A stretch of DNA of 64,000 bases from Candidatus Bathyarchaeota archaeon (GTDB lineage Archaea; Thermoproteota; Bathyarchaeia; TCS64): the NCBI GenBank assembly GCA_030739585.1, contig JASLYX010000002.1:124001-188000 (forward strand). Direction: 5' to 3'. The translations under genes and the position numbers were made by a program. The notes under the pieces were generated by a model that saw only the letters and a program-made list of their open reading frames with translations, ran no database searches and was not told the DNA's origin. This document shows, piece by piece, positions 7,396 through 15,130 of this stretch. Each line of letters opens with the position of its first letter. The stretch's first letter is position 1.

Positions 7396-9084
7396 ATGGT
7401 TGAAATGTCTGGTTCTAAGGCCTTCGTAGAGGGCCTCAAACGTGAGAACGTCAATATGATATTCGGTGTCACCGGGGGTGCAGTGCTTCCCATCTGCGAC
7501 GAGCTCTGGGGGAGTGACCTTAGGTTCGTAATGGCTCGCCACGAGCAGGGCGCGGTCCACATGGCCGATGGATATGCTAGGGCCCTAGGAAAGGTCGGCG
7601 TATGCCTCGCCACCTCAGGCCCAGGGGCGACGAACCTCGTCACTGGAATTGCCACGGCGAACATCGACTCTGCCCCTGTTGTAGCTTTTACCGGGCAGGT
7701 CCCCCTGAAAGCGGTGGGAAGCGACGCATTTCAAGAGGTGGACATCATCGGTATCACCGCTTCCGCTACAAAGTATAACATCCAGGTGAGGCGCCCCTCT
7801 GAGATCCCGCTGGCCATCAAATCAGCGTTCCACATTGCCTCCACGGGGAGGCAAGGAGCCGTCCTGGTGGATCTCCCGAAGGACTGTCAGATCAACGTCG
7901 AGGATATTGAGTTCCCCGACGAGGTTAGCTTTAGGGGATACAATGTGAACCGGGAGCCGGATCCCCGGGAGATGGACTGGGCAGCTACTCTCATCTCCAA
8001 GGCTCGGAGACCTGTTGTTATGGCAGGGGGCGGCGTTATAGCCTCCAACGCATCGCCTGAGGTCATAAAAATCGCGGGTATGCTTATGGCACCTGTTGTC
8101 ACGAGTCTCATGGGAAAAGGCTCAATCCCTAGCGATCATCCCCTCTTCGCTGGCCTCTGCGGAATGCACGGCACTGGTGAAGCTAACATGTTGGTCTCAG
8201 ACGCGGACGTCCTCCTAGTAGTGGGTGCCCGATTTTCGGATAGGACCACTGCCAGCCTTGAGGATTTCAGCCAGGGATCCAAAGTGATCCACATCGACAT
8301 TGACAGGAGCGAGGTTGATAAGAACGTCGAGACGGTGACCCGGGTGATCGGGGATGCCAAGCTTGCTATTCAGGGTATCATCAAGCGCCTCAAGAAGCTA
8401 AGCTACCAGTCCCCTACCAAAGGGGACTGGATTAAAAAACTTAAAAAGTTCCGGTCTGAGTATCTTCCTCCTGAACTCTCCGAAACCCCTCACATGAGGG
8501 CACCAGCCGTTTTGAGGGCCCTCAGGAAGGTGCTCCCCAGAAACGCCCTGGTCACCACTGAGGTGGGCCAGTGCCAGATGTGGGCTGCCCTCTATTTTGA
8601 CTCTTACGCCCCTCGAACCTTCTTTAGCTCCGGCGGTCTCGGGACAATGGGATGGGGCTTCCCTGCTGCCATCGGGGCCAAGGCTGCAAGGCCAGACCTG
8701 CCCGTGGTGGACATCGCGGGGGATGGGAGCTTTGCCATGACCGAGAATAGTCTCGCGACCGCCGTTGAGGATGACTTCCCTGTCATTGTTGTGGTCCTTA
8801 ACAATAGGATGCTGGGGATGGTAGCCCAGTGGCAGAGGCTCTTCTACGGGCGGCGCTACATGGCGGTGAGGCAGGGGGCGTATCCCGACTTCGTGAAGCT
8901 CGCGGAGGCCTATGGGGCCGTGGGGGTCCGTCCGGAGACTATCGTCGATTTTGAAAAGGCGGTTCAAACCGCCATAGATAGCAACCTTACCACTGTGATC
9001 GATGTATCCATCGACCCCGAGGAGAACGTTTTCCCCATGGTGCCCCCTGGGAAGGGGCTTAGGGATATCCTGCTGGTGGCCTAA
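7396..9084 (+). CDS. ilvB: Acetolactate synthase, large (catalytic) subunit
   Basis: A ThDP-dependent enzyme (562 residues) joining two pyruvates, or pyruvate and 2-oxobutyrate, in the first common step of valine/leucine/isoleucine synthesis. The N-terminal domain holds the activating Glu in MARHEQGAVHMADGYAR. Next come TSGPGATNLVTGIATA and FTGQVPLKAVGSDAFQEVD. The central FAD-binding-like domain has VVMAGGGVI and LVVGARFSDRTT. The C-terminal ThDP motif is VDIAGDGSFAMTENSLATA...NNRMLGMVAQWQ (two segments). FQEVDI and the MVAQWQ tail favour acetolactate synthase over other ThDP enzymes. ATG start with a clear ribosome-binding site. Its stop overlaps the ilvN start by one base. Confidence 0.95.
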   Translation: MVEMSGSKAFVEGLKRENVNMIFGVTGGAVLPICDELWGSDLRFVMARHEQGAVHMADGYARALGKVGVCLATSGPGATNLVTGIATANIDSAPVVAFTGQVPLKAVGSDAFQEVDIIGITASATKYNIQVRRPSEIPLAIKSAFHIASTGRQGAVLVDLPKDCQINVEDIEFPDEVSFRGYNVNREPDPREMDWAATLISKARRPVVMAGGGVIASNASPEVIKIAGMLMAPVVTSLMGKGSIPSDHPLFAGLCGMHGTGEANMLVSDADVLLVVGARFSDRTTASLEDFSQGSKVIHIDIDRSEVDKNVETVTRVIGDAKLAIQGIIKRLKKLSYQSPTKGDWIKKLKKFRSEYLPPELSETPHMRAPAVLRALRKVLPRNALVTTEVGQCQMWAALYFDSYAPRTFFSSGGLGTMGWGFPAAIGAKAARPDLPVVDIAGDGSFAMTENSLATAVEDDFPVIVVVLNNRMLGMVAQWQRLFYGRRYMAVRQGAYPDFVKLAEAYGAVGVRPETIVDFEKAVQTAIDSNLTTVIDVSIDPEENVFPMVPPGKGLRDILLVA

Positions 9085-9581
9085 TGATGCCGCCACTGAA
9101 TACTATAGCTTTCCTCGTTGAGAACAAGGCAGGAGTTCTCTTCAATGTCTCCAACATGTTCCGGCGTCGGGGCTTTAACATCGAGAGTATCTCAGTAGGG
9201 CCCGTAGAGGGCCATCAGATCTCTAGGATGACCGTTTCCGTCTACGCCAACAACAAGGAGCTGAACCAGATCGTTCTCCAGCTCGAAAAGATGGTGGACA
9301 TCATCAAGGTGAAGCGACTAGACAAGATGCGGAGCATAATGCGGGAGATGGTCCTCATCAAGGTTGACACCGTTGATCCCATGGCCCGGGAGGAGACTCT
9401 CCGACATGTGAATGCCTACCACGGCCTCATTCTCCACATCGACGCCGAATCCATCATTGCCGAGGTAACGGGCGAGTCCGAGGTGATCGACGAGTTCATA
9501 TCCAAGACAAGGCCGATAGGGATTGAGGAACTCTCAAGGACTGGAGTTACCGCCCTAGAGAAGGGAAATCTGAAGCTCTAA
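9084..9581 (+). CDS. ilvN: Acetolactate synthase, small (regulatory) subunit
   Basis: A 165-residue ACT-domain subunit that activates IlvB and usually makes it sensitive to valine. The ACT domain at residues 5-80 shows VENKAGVLFNVSNMFRRRG, FNIESISVGPVEG and SRMTVSV. The C-terminal half (LIKVDTVDPMAREETLR, ESIIAEVTGESEVIDEFI) matches the second ALS_ss_C domain of the longer small subunits. The start is inside the ilvB stop (TAATG), so translation is probably coupled. Confidence 0.95.
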   Translation: MMPPLNTIAFLVENKAGVLFNVSNMFRRRGFNIESISVGPVEGHQISRMTVSVYANNKELNQIVLQLEKMVDIIKVKRLDKMRSIMREMVLIKVDTVDPMAREETLRHVNAYHGLILHIDAESIIAEVTGESEVIDEFISKTRPIGIEELSRTGVTALEKGNLKL

Positions 9582-9583
9582 AG

Positions 9584-10579
9584 GTGAAGAAAATGATTGA
9601 TGTTTACCACGACAAGGATATAGATGATAAGATTCTGAAAGGAAAGAAGGTAGCCGTCATCGGATACGGTAGTCAGGGAAGGGCCCAGGCTCTAAACATG
9701 AAGGAGTCTGGGGTTGATGTTATAGTCGGCCTCAGACCCGGGAAGTCATGGGAGAGGGCCGAGGCAGATAACATGACGGTTAAACGGGTCATTGACGCGG
9801 CCAACGAGGCCGACGTGATCCTAATGCTCGTCCCGGACATGGCCCAACCCACAGTATTCGCCGAGGAGGTTTCCCTCGCGATGAAACCGGGGAAGGCCCT
9901 TCAGTTTGCTCACGGGTTTAACGTCCACTTCGGGCAGATCAAGCCCCCGGAGTGGATCGACGTCATCATGGTGGCCCCTAAGGCCCCCGGCCCAGAGTTG
10001 CGCCGTCAGTATGAGCAGGGCTTTGGGGTCCCGGCGCTCATCGCTGTGGCCCAGGACGCTACAGGCCAGGCCAAGGCAAAGGCTCTGGCCATCGCGAAGG
10101 CTCTAGGGTCTGGCAGGGCGGGGGTCATCGAGACCACCTTCAAGGACGAGACAGAGAGCGACCTTTTTGGGGAACAGGCTGTTCTCTGCGGAGGAACCGA
10201 CTGGCTCATCCGCAGAGGATTCAAGGTGCTCACCGATGCGGGATACCCCCCTGAGCTCGCCTACTTCGAGGTACTCAACGAGCTAAAGCTCATCGTGGAC
10301 CTTATTTACAAATCGGGGATCAGTGGGATGTACGCCGCCGTCTCAGACACAGCCAAGTTCGGCGGGATGACCGTAGGGCCCATGATTATCGATGACCACG
10401 TCGAGGACAATATGAGGGCGGCTCTTAAGGCGATCCAGAGTGGGGAATTCTCGAATGGGTGGATCGCTGATTATGAAGCTGGCTCCAAGGAGTTCCAACG
10501 TCTCTATGACGAGTGTAAGAATCTGGAGATTGAGAAGGTTGGGAAGAGGGTCAGGCAGATGTCTGGTTTGGAGAAATAA
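9584..10579 (+). CDS. ilvC: Ketol-acid reductoisomerase
   Basis: Converts acetolactate to 2,3-dihydroxyisovalerate using NAD(P)H and Mg2+. At 331 residues it is the short class I form. The Rossmann motif VAVIGYGSQGRAQALNMK lies near residues 24-41, followed by VGLRPGKSW. The active-site region has MLVPDMAQP and FAHGFNVHFGQI, and the knotted C-terminal domain has FKDETESDLFGEQAVLCGG and ISGMYAAVSDTAKFGGM with the metal-binding Asp/Glu residues. The SW pair after RPGK is in the cofactor-choice loop but does not settle NADPH against NADH. The GTG at 9584 is three codons before an ATG at 9593; either could start the protein. Confidence 0.95.
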   Translation: MKKMIDVYHDKDIDDKILKGKKVAVIGYGSQGRAQALNMKESGVDVIVGLRPGKSWERAEADNMTVKRVIDAANEADVILMLVPDMAQPTVFAEEVSLAMKPGKALQFAHGFNVHFGQIKPPEWIDVIMVAPKAPGPELRRQYEQGFGVPALIAVAQDATGQAKAKALAIAKALGSGRAGVIETTFKDETESDLFGEQAVLCGGTDWLIRRGFKVLTDAGYPPELAYFEVLNELKLIVDLIYKSGISGMYAAVSDTAKFGGMTVGPMIIDDHVEDNMRAALKAIQSGEFSNGWIADYEAGSKEFQRLYDECKNLEIEKVGKRVRQMSGLEK

Positions 10580-10601
10580 GTACTATCTAATCTTCCGGCC
10601 A

Positions 10602-10609
10602 TTTTTTTT
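10602..10609 (+). terminator. Poly-T tract after ilvC
   Basis: Eight Ts run at 10602-10609, 23 bases after the ilvC stop. Archaeal RNA polymerase commonly stops at such tracts without a hairpin. This would separate ilvBNC from leuCDB, which appear to have their own promoter near 10751-10766. Confidence 0.45.
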
Positions 10610-11048
10610 ATTTCTCTCATGTGGAGGGGCACTCACGCTTATTGTTTTTTTAAGGGGTTATAGTTTCTACTGCACGGTTCGAAACGTTCCATAATAATGC
10701 TGTATGTGTATTTTTTATACGAATTTTTCATCAACTATGACATCCTGCTCCGAAATCTTTATTTATATTCCAGATTTCATTTTATGGGCTCATTTAAAAA
10801 AAGGCGTTTGAATGAAATGGAACACGGTCATCTCAACTTTAACTCTGACAGAACACTGAGAGGGATTAACAAGCTTTGCATCTACTCCCTCCCCTGCATC
10901 TTCGCGAGTACGATGATTCCGGCCCTCGATGAATACATGTCATCGACAATTACAGCTACCCCTTTTTGTACCCCGGATGGGAGCCAATCATCATATTTTT
11001 CCACCAAGCTAAGAGAGCATATCCGTAGGGCCATAGGAGAGTGAACAA
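10610..11048 (+). promoter_or_regulatory. leuCDB promoter and long leader, possibly with a small reading frame
   Basis: CGAAATCTTTATTTATA at about 10750-10766 is a good BRE/TATA candidate, so transcription would start near 10790, leaving about 260 nt before leuC. A frame from the ATG at 10787 (MGSFKKRRLNEMEHG...) runs to a stop at 11044, four bases before leuC; in-frame codons extend further upstream to 10697. I recognise no family in it. Its C-terminal part (STKLREHIRRAIGE) is plausible protein, but Ser/Thr-rich composition and the absence of a ribosome-binding site make a non-coding leader equally likely. GGAG at about 11036 serves leuC. Confidence 0.4.
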
Positions 11049-12284
11049 ATGGGATCAACGATTACAGAGAAGTTACTGGCCAATGCATCACACGTGGCTG
11101 AGGCCTCTGCTGGGGACTATCTCGTGGCAGACCTAGACTATGTGATGGTCCACGACTCCACTGGTCCTCTCGCCTTCCAGGGAGTCTCCGAGATTGGGAA
11201 GGGGGTATTTGATAAGGATAGAGTCATCCTTGTCTTCGACCATTTCTACCCAGCGCCTTCAGTGGACGCGGCTAGCCTCCACAAGATTTCAAGGGAGTTC
11301 GTCAAGTCGGAGGAGATCTCCAACTTCCGCAGCGACGGCGTTTGTCACCAGTTACTGGTTGAGGACTACGTCTCCCCTGGAGATATTGTTGTGGGGGCAG
11401 ACTCTCACACATGCACACAGGGCGCCCTTGGGGCGTTCAGTACCGGGTTGGGGTCAACAGACGCCGCCGGTGCCATAGCTACCGGAAAATGCTGGTTTAG
11501 GGTGCCGGAAAGCATAAAAATAGAAGTTTCGGGGTCCCCCGGGAAGGGTGTCTATGCAAAAGATATGATTCTAACCATCATAGGGGAGCTTGGGAGTGAT
11601 GGAGCTCTTTATAAGGCGGTGGAGTTTGGTGGTGACTACGTGAGGGATTCAAGCGTCCCCTCTAGGATCACCCTCTGCAATATGGCCGTCGAGATGGGGG
11701 CTAAGAACGGCGTAATCGAGGCTGACGACAAGACCGTGAGTTATCTGGGGAGGGAGGGGAAGACCTTCAGGAGCGATCGAAACGCCGTCTATGCCGATGA
11801 GATAGAGTTCGACATCAATAATGTTGAGCCTCAGATCGCATGTCCTTCAGAGGTAGACAACGTTATGCCTGTGACCGAGGTTGATGATGTGGCAATAGAT
11901 CAGGCATACATAGGAACATGCACCAACGGTAGGCTGGAGGACCTCAGGGTTTCAGCGGATATCCTCAAGGGGAACCAGGTCCATCCCGACGTGAGGCTTG
12001 TCGTGATACCTGCAACAACCAGGATTTATCTGAAAGCCTTCAACAAGGGCTATATACAGACCATACTCCAGGCGGGGGGAGTTGTCCCGAACCCGGGGTG
12101 TGGACCATGCATAGGTCGGTGGGGTGGTGTCCTGGCCGACGGAGAGACATGCATCACTACCCAAAACCGGAATTTTACAGGGAGGATGGGCCACCCAAGT
12201 TCCAAAATATACCTAGCTTCTCCCGCTACGGTCGCGGCTTCTGCTCTAACGGGGACAATAATGGACCCAAGAGGGTTTCTATGA
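11049..12284 (+). CDS. leuC: 3-isopropylmalate dehydratase (or homoaconitase), large subunit
   Basis: The [4Fe-4S] subunit, 411 residues, of the enzyme isomerising 2- to 3-isopropylmalate. Motifs are DYVMVHDSTGP near the N-terminus, VGADSHTCTQGALGAF with one cluster Cys, AYIGTCTNGRLEDL and NPGCGPCIGRWGG with the other cluster cysteines, and QNRNFTGRMGHP near the end. The length is typical of archaeal LeuC/HacA. The same fold serves homoaconitate in lysine synthesis, and some archaeal enzymes do both jobs. Because a LysW-type lysine cluster follows a few kilobases away, dual use is possible. The stop overlaps the leuD start (ATGA). Confidence 0.9.
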   Translation: MGSTITEKLLANASHVAEASAGDYLVADLDYVMVHDSTGPLAFQGVSEIGKGVFDKDRVILVFDHFYPAPSVDAASLHKISREFVKSEEISNFRSDGVCHQLLVEDYVSPGDIVVGADSHTCTQGALGAFSTGLGSTDAAGAIATGKCWFRVPESIKIEVSGSPGKGVYAKDMILTIIGELGSDGALYKAVEFGGDYVRDSSVPSRITLCNMAVEMGAKNGVIEADDKTVSYLGREGKTFRSDRNAVYADEIEFDINNVEPQIACPSEVDNVMPVTEVDDVAIDQAYIGTCTNGRLEDLRVSADILKGNQVHPDVRLVVIPATTRIYLKAFNKGYIQTILQAGGVVPNPGCGPCIGRWGGVLADGETCITTQNRNFTGRMGHPSSKIYLASPATVAASALTGTIMDPRGFL

Positions 12285-12760
12285 GGGCCTGGAAGTTTGG
12301 GGATGACATCAACACTGACCTCATCACCCCGGGGAGGTTCAACGTTACCACAGATAAGGCCAAGCTAGGGAAAATTGCGTTCATCGAGTATAGGCCGGAG
12401 TTTTCAAAGGAGGTCCGAGAGGGGGACATCATTGTCGGAGGGATGAACTTTGGCTGCGGGTCTTCCAGGGAGCACTCACCAATTGCCATAAAGGCTGCTG
12501 GGATAAAGGCTGTTGTGGCCAAGTCCTTTGGGCGCATCTTCTTCAGGAACTCAGTGAACATCGGCCTGCCAATATTCATCTGTAAGGGGGTGGATGGAAT
12601 TGATGATGCTGATGACATTGAGATCGATATCAGTACGGGCGAGATCAGCAACGCTACGAGGGGGACGCTGATCCAGGCTGAACCCCTCCCAAGATTCATC
12701 CAGATGATAGTGGATAAGGGGGGACTGATTAATTTTCTCCGGGATGAAGGATATGTATGA
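12281..12760 (+). CDS. leuD: 3-isopropylmalate dehydratase (or homoaconitase), small subunit
   Basis: The swivel-domain subunit, 159 residues. I start it at the ATG at 12281, which overlaps the leuC stop and gives the family N-terminus MRAWKFGDDINTDLITPGR; earlier in-frame starts lie within leuC and would add unrelated residues. FGCGSSREHSPIAIKAAG and VVAKSFGRIFFRNSVNIGLP are the conserved substrate and interface segments. The substrate-selecting loop reads GRFNVTTDK, which differs from classical bacterial IPM isomerases and does not exclude homoaconitate. Translation is probably coupled to leuC. Confidence 0.9.
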   Translation: MRAWKFGDDINTDLITPGRFNVTTDKAKLGKIAFIEYRPEFSKEVREGDIIVGGMNFGCGSSREHSPIAIKAAGIKAVVAKSFGRIFFRNSVNIGLPIFICKGVDGIDDADDIEIDISTGEISNATRGTLIQAEPLPRFIQMIVDKGGLINFLRDEGYV

Positions 12761-13742
12761 CGTAGCTGTTGTACCTGGAGACGGTATCGGCAAGGAGGTC
12801 GTCCCTGAGGCGGTAAGGGCCTTGGAGAGTACGGGATTGGAATTTAATTTCCATCGCTTCGACGTTGGATATGAGGTCTTCAAAAGGGATGGAAATCCCG
12901 TTCCTAATGAGGCGATAGTAGGGATCAAGCAAAACCCCGTATGCCTTTTCGGGGCCACGACAACTCCTTTAGGTATCCCGAACTACAGCAGCGCTATCCT
13001 GACTCTTAGGAAAGCATTAGGGGTCTACGCGAACATCAGGCCTGCTAAGAGCTGTCCTGTTAGGTGGTCTAGGGATGGGGTAGACCTTGTAGTGGTCCGT
13101 GAGAACACCGAGGGCCTGTATAGTGGGATCGAATTCGGAGACAGGGATCGGGCCTATACTCTCAGGGTGATAAGCTTGGAAGCGTCTGAGAGGATCGCAA
13201 AGTGCGCTTTCAAATTGGCGATGAGCAGGCGTAGGCAGCTAACATTGGTGACGAAAGCGAACGTCCTTAGGAAGACTGATGGCCTCTTTAGAGATGTCTC
13301 TCTTGGGGTTGCGGAGGAGCACCCAGAGGTGGAGGTAAACGAGCTTTTGGTTGACGTAGCCGCGATGCACATAGTAATGAAGCCTCAGATCTTCGATGTA
13401 ATCTTGGCCCCCAATCTCTATGGTGATATCCTTTCGGATGAGGCAGCCGGACTGGTTGGGGGACTAGGTCTCGCTCCCAGCGCGAGCATCGGGGATGACT
13501 ACGCTCTGTTTGAACCTGTCCACGGCTCCGCTCCCGACATCGCAGGGAAAGGTATAGCTAACCCCATGGCTGCCATACTCTCTGCGAAGATGATGCTTGA
13601 GCACATTGGGGAAGATAAATGGGCTCACAAATTGGAGGCTGCAGTTATCTCAGTCCTCATGGAGGGCAAGCATCTGACCCCAGACATCGGTGGGAACTCG
13701 ACTACCCTTGAGGTCACTGACGCGATAATCAAGGCTCTATAG
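12744..13742 (+). CDS. leuB: 3-isopropylmalate dehydrogenase (possibly also homoisocitrate dehydrogenase)
   Basis: An NAD-linked beta-decarboxylating dehydrogenase of 332 residues. Motifs are VVPGDGIGKEVVPEAV at the N-terminus, LTLRKALGVYANIRPAKS with the substrate-binding arginines, VVVRENTEGLYSGIE, LVTKANVLRKTDGLF with the catalytic Lys, NLYGDILSDEAAGLVGGLG with the metal-binding Asps and EPVHGSAPDIAGKGIANP, the adenosine-binding loop. It lacks the long N-terminus of the NADP-ICDH at 48.9 kb. ATGs at 12744 and 12753 both overlap the leuD end. Its place after leuCD argues for leucine; a second role on homoisocitrate is possible given the nearby lys cluster. Confidence 0.88.
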   Translation: MKDMYDVAVVPGDGIGKEVVPEAVRALESTGLEFNFHRFDVGYEVFKRDGNPVPNEAIVGIKQNPVCLFGATTTPLGIPNYSSAILTLRKALGVYANIRPAKSCPVRWSRDGVDLVVVRENTEGLYSGIEFGDRDRAYTLRVISLEASERIAKCAFKLAMSRRRQLTLVTKANVLRKTDGLFRDVSLGVAEEHPEVEVNELLVDVAAMHIVMKPQIFDVILAPNLYGDILSDEAAGLVGGLGLAPSASIGDDYALFEPVHGSAPDIAGKGIANPMAAILSAKMMLEHIGEDKWAHKLEAAVISVLMEGKHLTPDIGGNSTTLEVTDAIIKAL

Positions 13743-13900
13743 ACTCATATTTAAGCACCAGACCTTACAGGCCGTTTACATCCTCTACAAACTGAGGCAA
13801 TTTCAAGGAGTATCGCCTGTATCTTTCGGATCGTGTGGGCATTTAACTCCGACAATAGTCGAAAATGTTATAGGCAATTGTCGTATTACCCGTCCCTATC

Positions 13901-15130
13901 TTGACTCACAACGAACACTCCAAACCAATCGCTGCTATCGTTGGTGCAGGTCGGACCAAATTCGGCGAGTTGTGGTACCAAAACCCAGAGAAACTCCTCT
14001 TTGAGGCCGGCCTAAAATGCATTGAGTCAGTGGACAAGGGCCTGAGTCGCAAGGACCTCCAGGCATGCTTCTTTGGGAGCTTCCTATATCAGACCACTAA
14101 TAAACTGGGGCTCATTCCCGGCTACATGTCCAGGGAGCTCGGTCTTAATATCCCCATCTCCATGACGGAGGCCGCCTGCGCCTCGGGAGGTTCCGCCCTC
14201 TTCAACGCGTGCATCGCGGTTCAGTCCGGGGTTTACGACACTGTTTTAGTGGGTGGCTTTGAGAAGATGACAGACAGGTCTTATAAGATGAGCGACGACC
14301 TGATGTTCGCCGCTGACCCCAAGGAGTTCGACACCGGCTTCACATTCCCAGGCCTTTACGCTACCATGATGACCAGGTACATCTACGACTATGGGTTAAG
14401 TGACCCTCGGTGCCTAGAGGCGCTCGCGATGATTGCCAGTAAGAACCATCTTCATGCCTTAGGGAACCCTTACGCCCACTTCCGCAGAAAGTTTAGCGTG
14501 GAGGACGTAATGGACTCCACAATGGTTGCAGACCCTATACGCCTCCTCCACTCCTCTCCTATCTCGGATGGAGCATCAGCTCTAATTGTAACGAGCCCCA
14601 AAACAGCGAGTACGCTTACTGATACCCCCATCTACATAGTGGCGAGCCAGCAGGCCAGCGATGACGTCTCCCTGTTCACCCGGGAGAGTCTCACGTCCAT
14701 TAAAACCACTAAGCTCACACTTACCGCCGCCCTCTCTCAGGCCAGTCTCGACATTGGAGATATACACCTAGCGGAGGTCCACGACTGCTTCACCATTGAG
14801 GAGGCTATCTTCTTGGAGGACGCAGGATTCTATGAGACGGGAGAGTCGTGGAAGGGCATCCATGAGAGCTACGAGTCCTTCAAGGGCTCCAAACACATCC
14901 CTTATGCGAAAGAGGGCGGAGAACTCATCGTTAATCCGGGGGGCGGCCTCAAAGCTGATGGTCACCCCGTGGGGGCCACCGGTATACGGCAGGCCTATGA
15001 GTGCTTCAAGCAACTCCGGGGAGAGGCGGGGGGCAACCAGGTGGACACACCCCCTGATATCGCCCTATGCCACAACATCGGGGGGACGGGGGGTATCGCC
15101 ACGGTACACATACTTAGGAGGGATATTTGA
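13901..15130 (+). CDS. Acetoacetyl-CoA thiolase, archaeal type
   Basis: Condenses two acetyl-CoA to acetoacetyl-CoA for the mevalonate pathway. It has 409 residues and a TTG start. The nucleophilic Cys is in MTEAACASGGSALFNA, the second-half motifs are EVHDCFTIEEAI and NPGGGLKADGHPVGATGIRQ, and ALCHNIGGTGG near the end replaces the Cys-bearing C-terminal motif of bacterial thiolases, as in the archaeal thiolase/SCP-x branch. In archaea this enzyme forms a complex with HMG-CoA synthase and a DUF35 protein that channels the intermediate (established for a methanogen). Its stop overlaps the next start (TGATG), consistent with joint production. Confidence 0.9.
   Translation: MTHNEHSKPIAAIVGAGRTKFGELWYQNPEKLLFEAGLKCIESVDKGLSRKDLQACFFGSFLYQTTNKLGLIPGYMSRELGLNIPISMTEAACASGGSALFNACIAVQSGVYDTVLVGGFEKMTDRSYKMSDDLMFAADPKEFDTGFTFPGLYATMMTRYIYDYGLSDPRCLEALAMIASKNHLHALGNPYAHFRRKFSVEDVMDSTMVADPIRLLHSSPISDGASALIVTSPKTASTLTDTPIYIVASQQASDDVSLFTRESLTSIKTTKLTLTAALSQASLDIGDIHLAEVHDCFTIEEAIFLEDAGFYETGESWKGIHESYESFKGSKHIPYAKEGGELIVNPGGGLKADGHPVGATGIRQAYECFKQLRGEAGGNQVDTPPDIALCHNIGGTGGIATVHILRRDI

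Noticed and set aside
8398-9096. 232-codon minus-strand frame inside ilvB
   Set aside because: It is antisense to a fully conserved ThDP enzyme, rich in Pro/Gly/His as expected of a shadow frame, and matches no family.
12098-12280. Longer LeuD starting inside leuC
   Set aside because: The extra residues are the shadow of leuC in another frame; the family N-terminus begins at the ATG at 12281, which overlaps the leuC stop.
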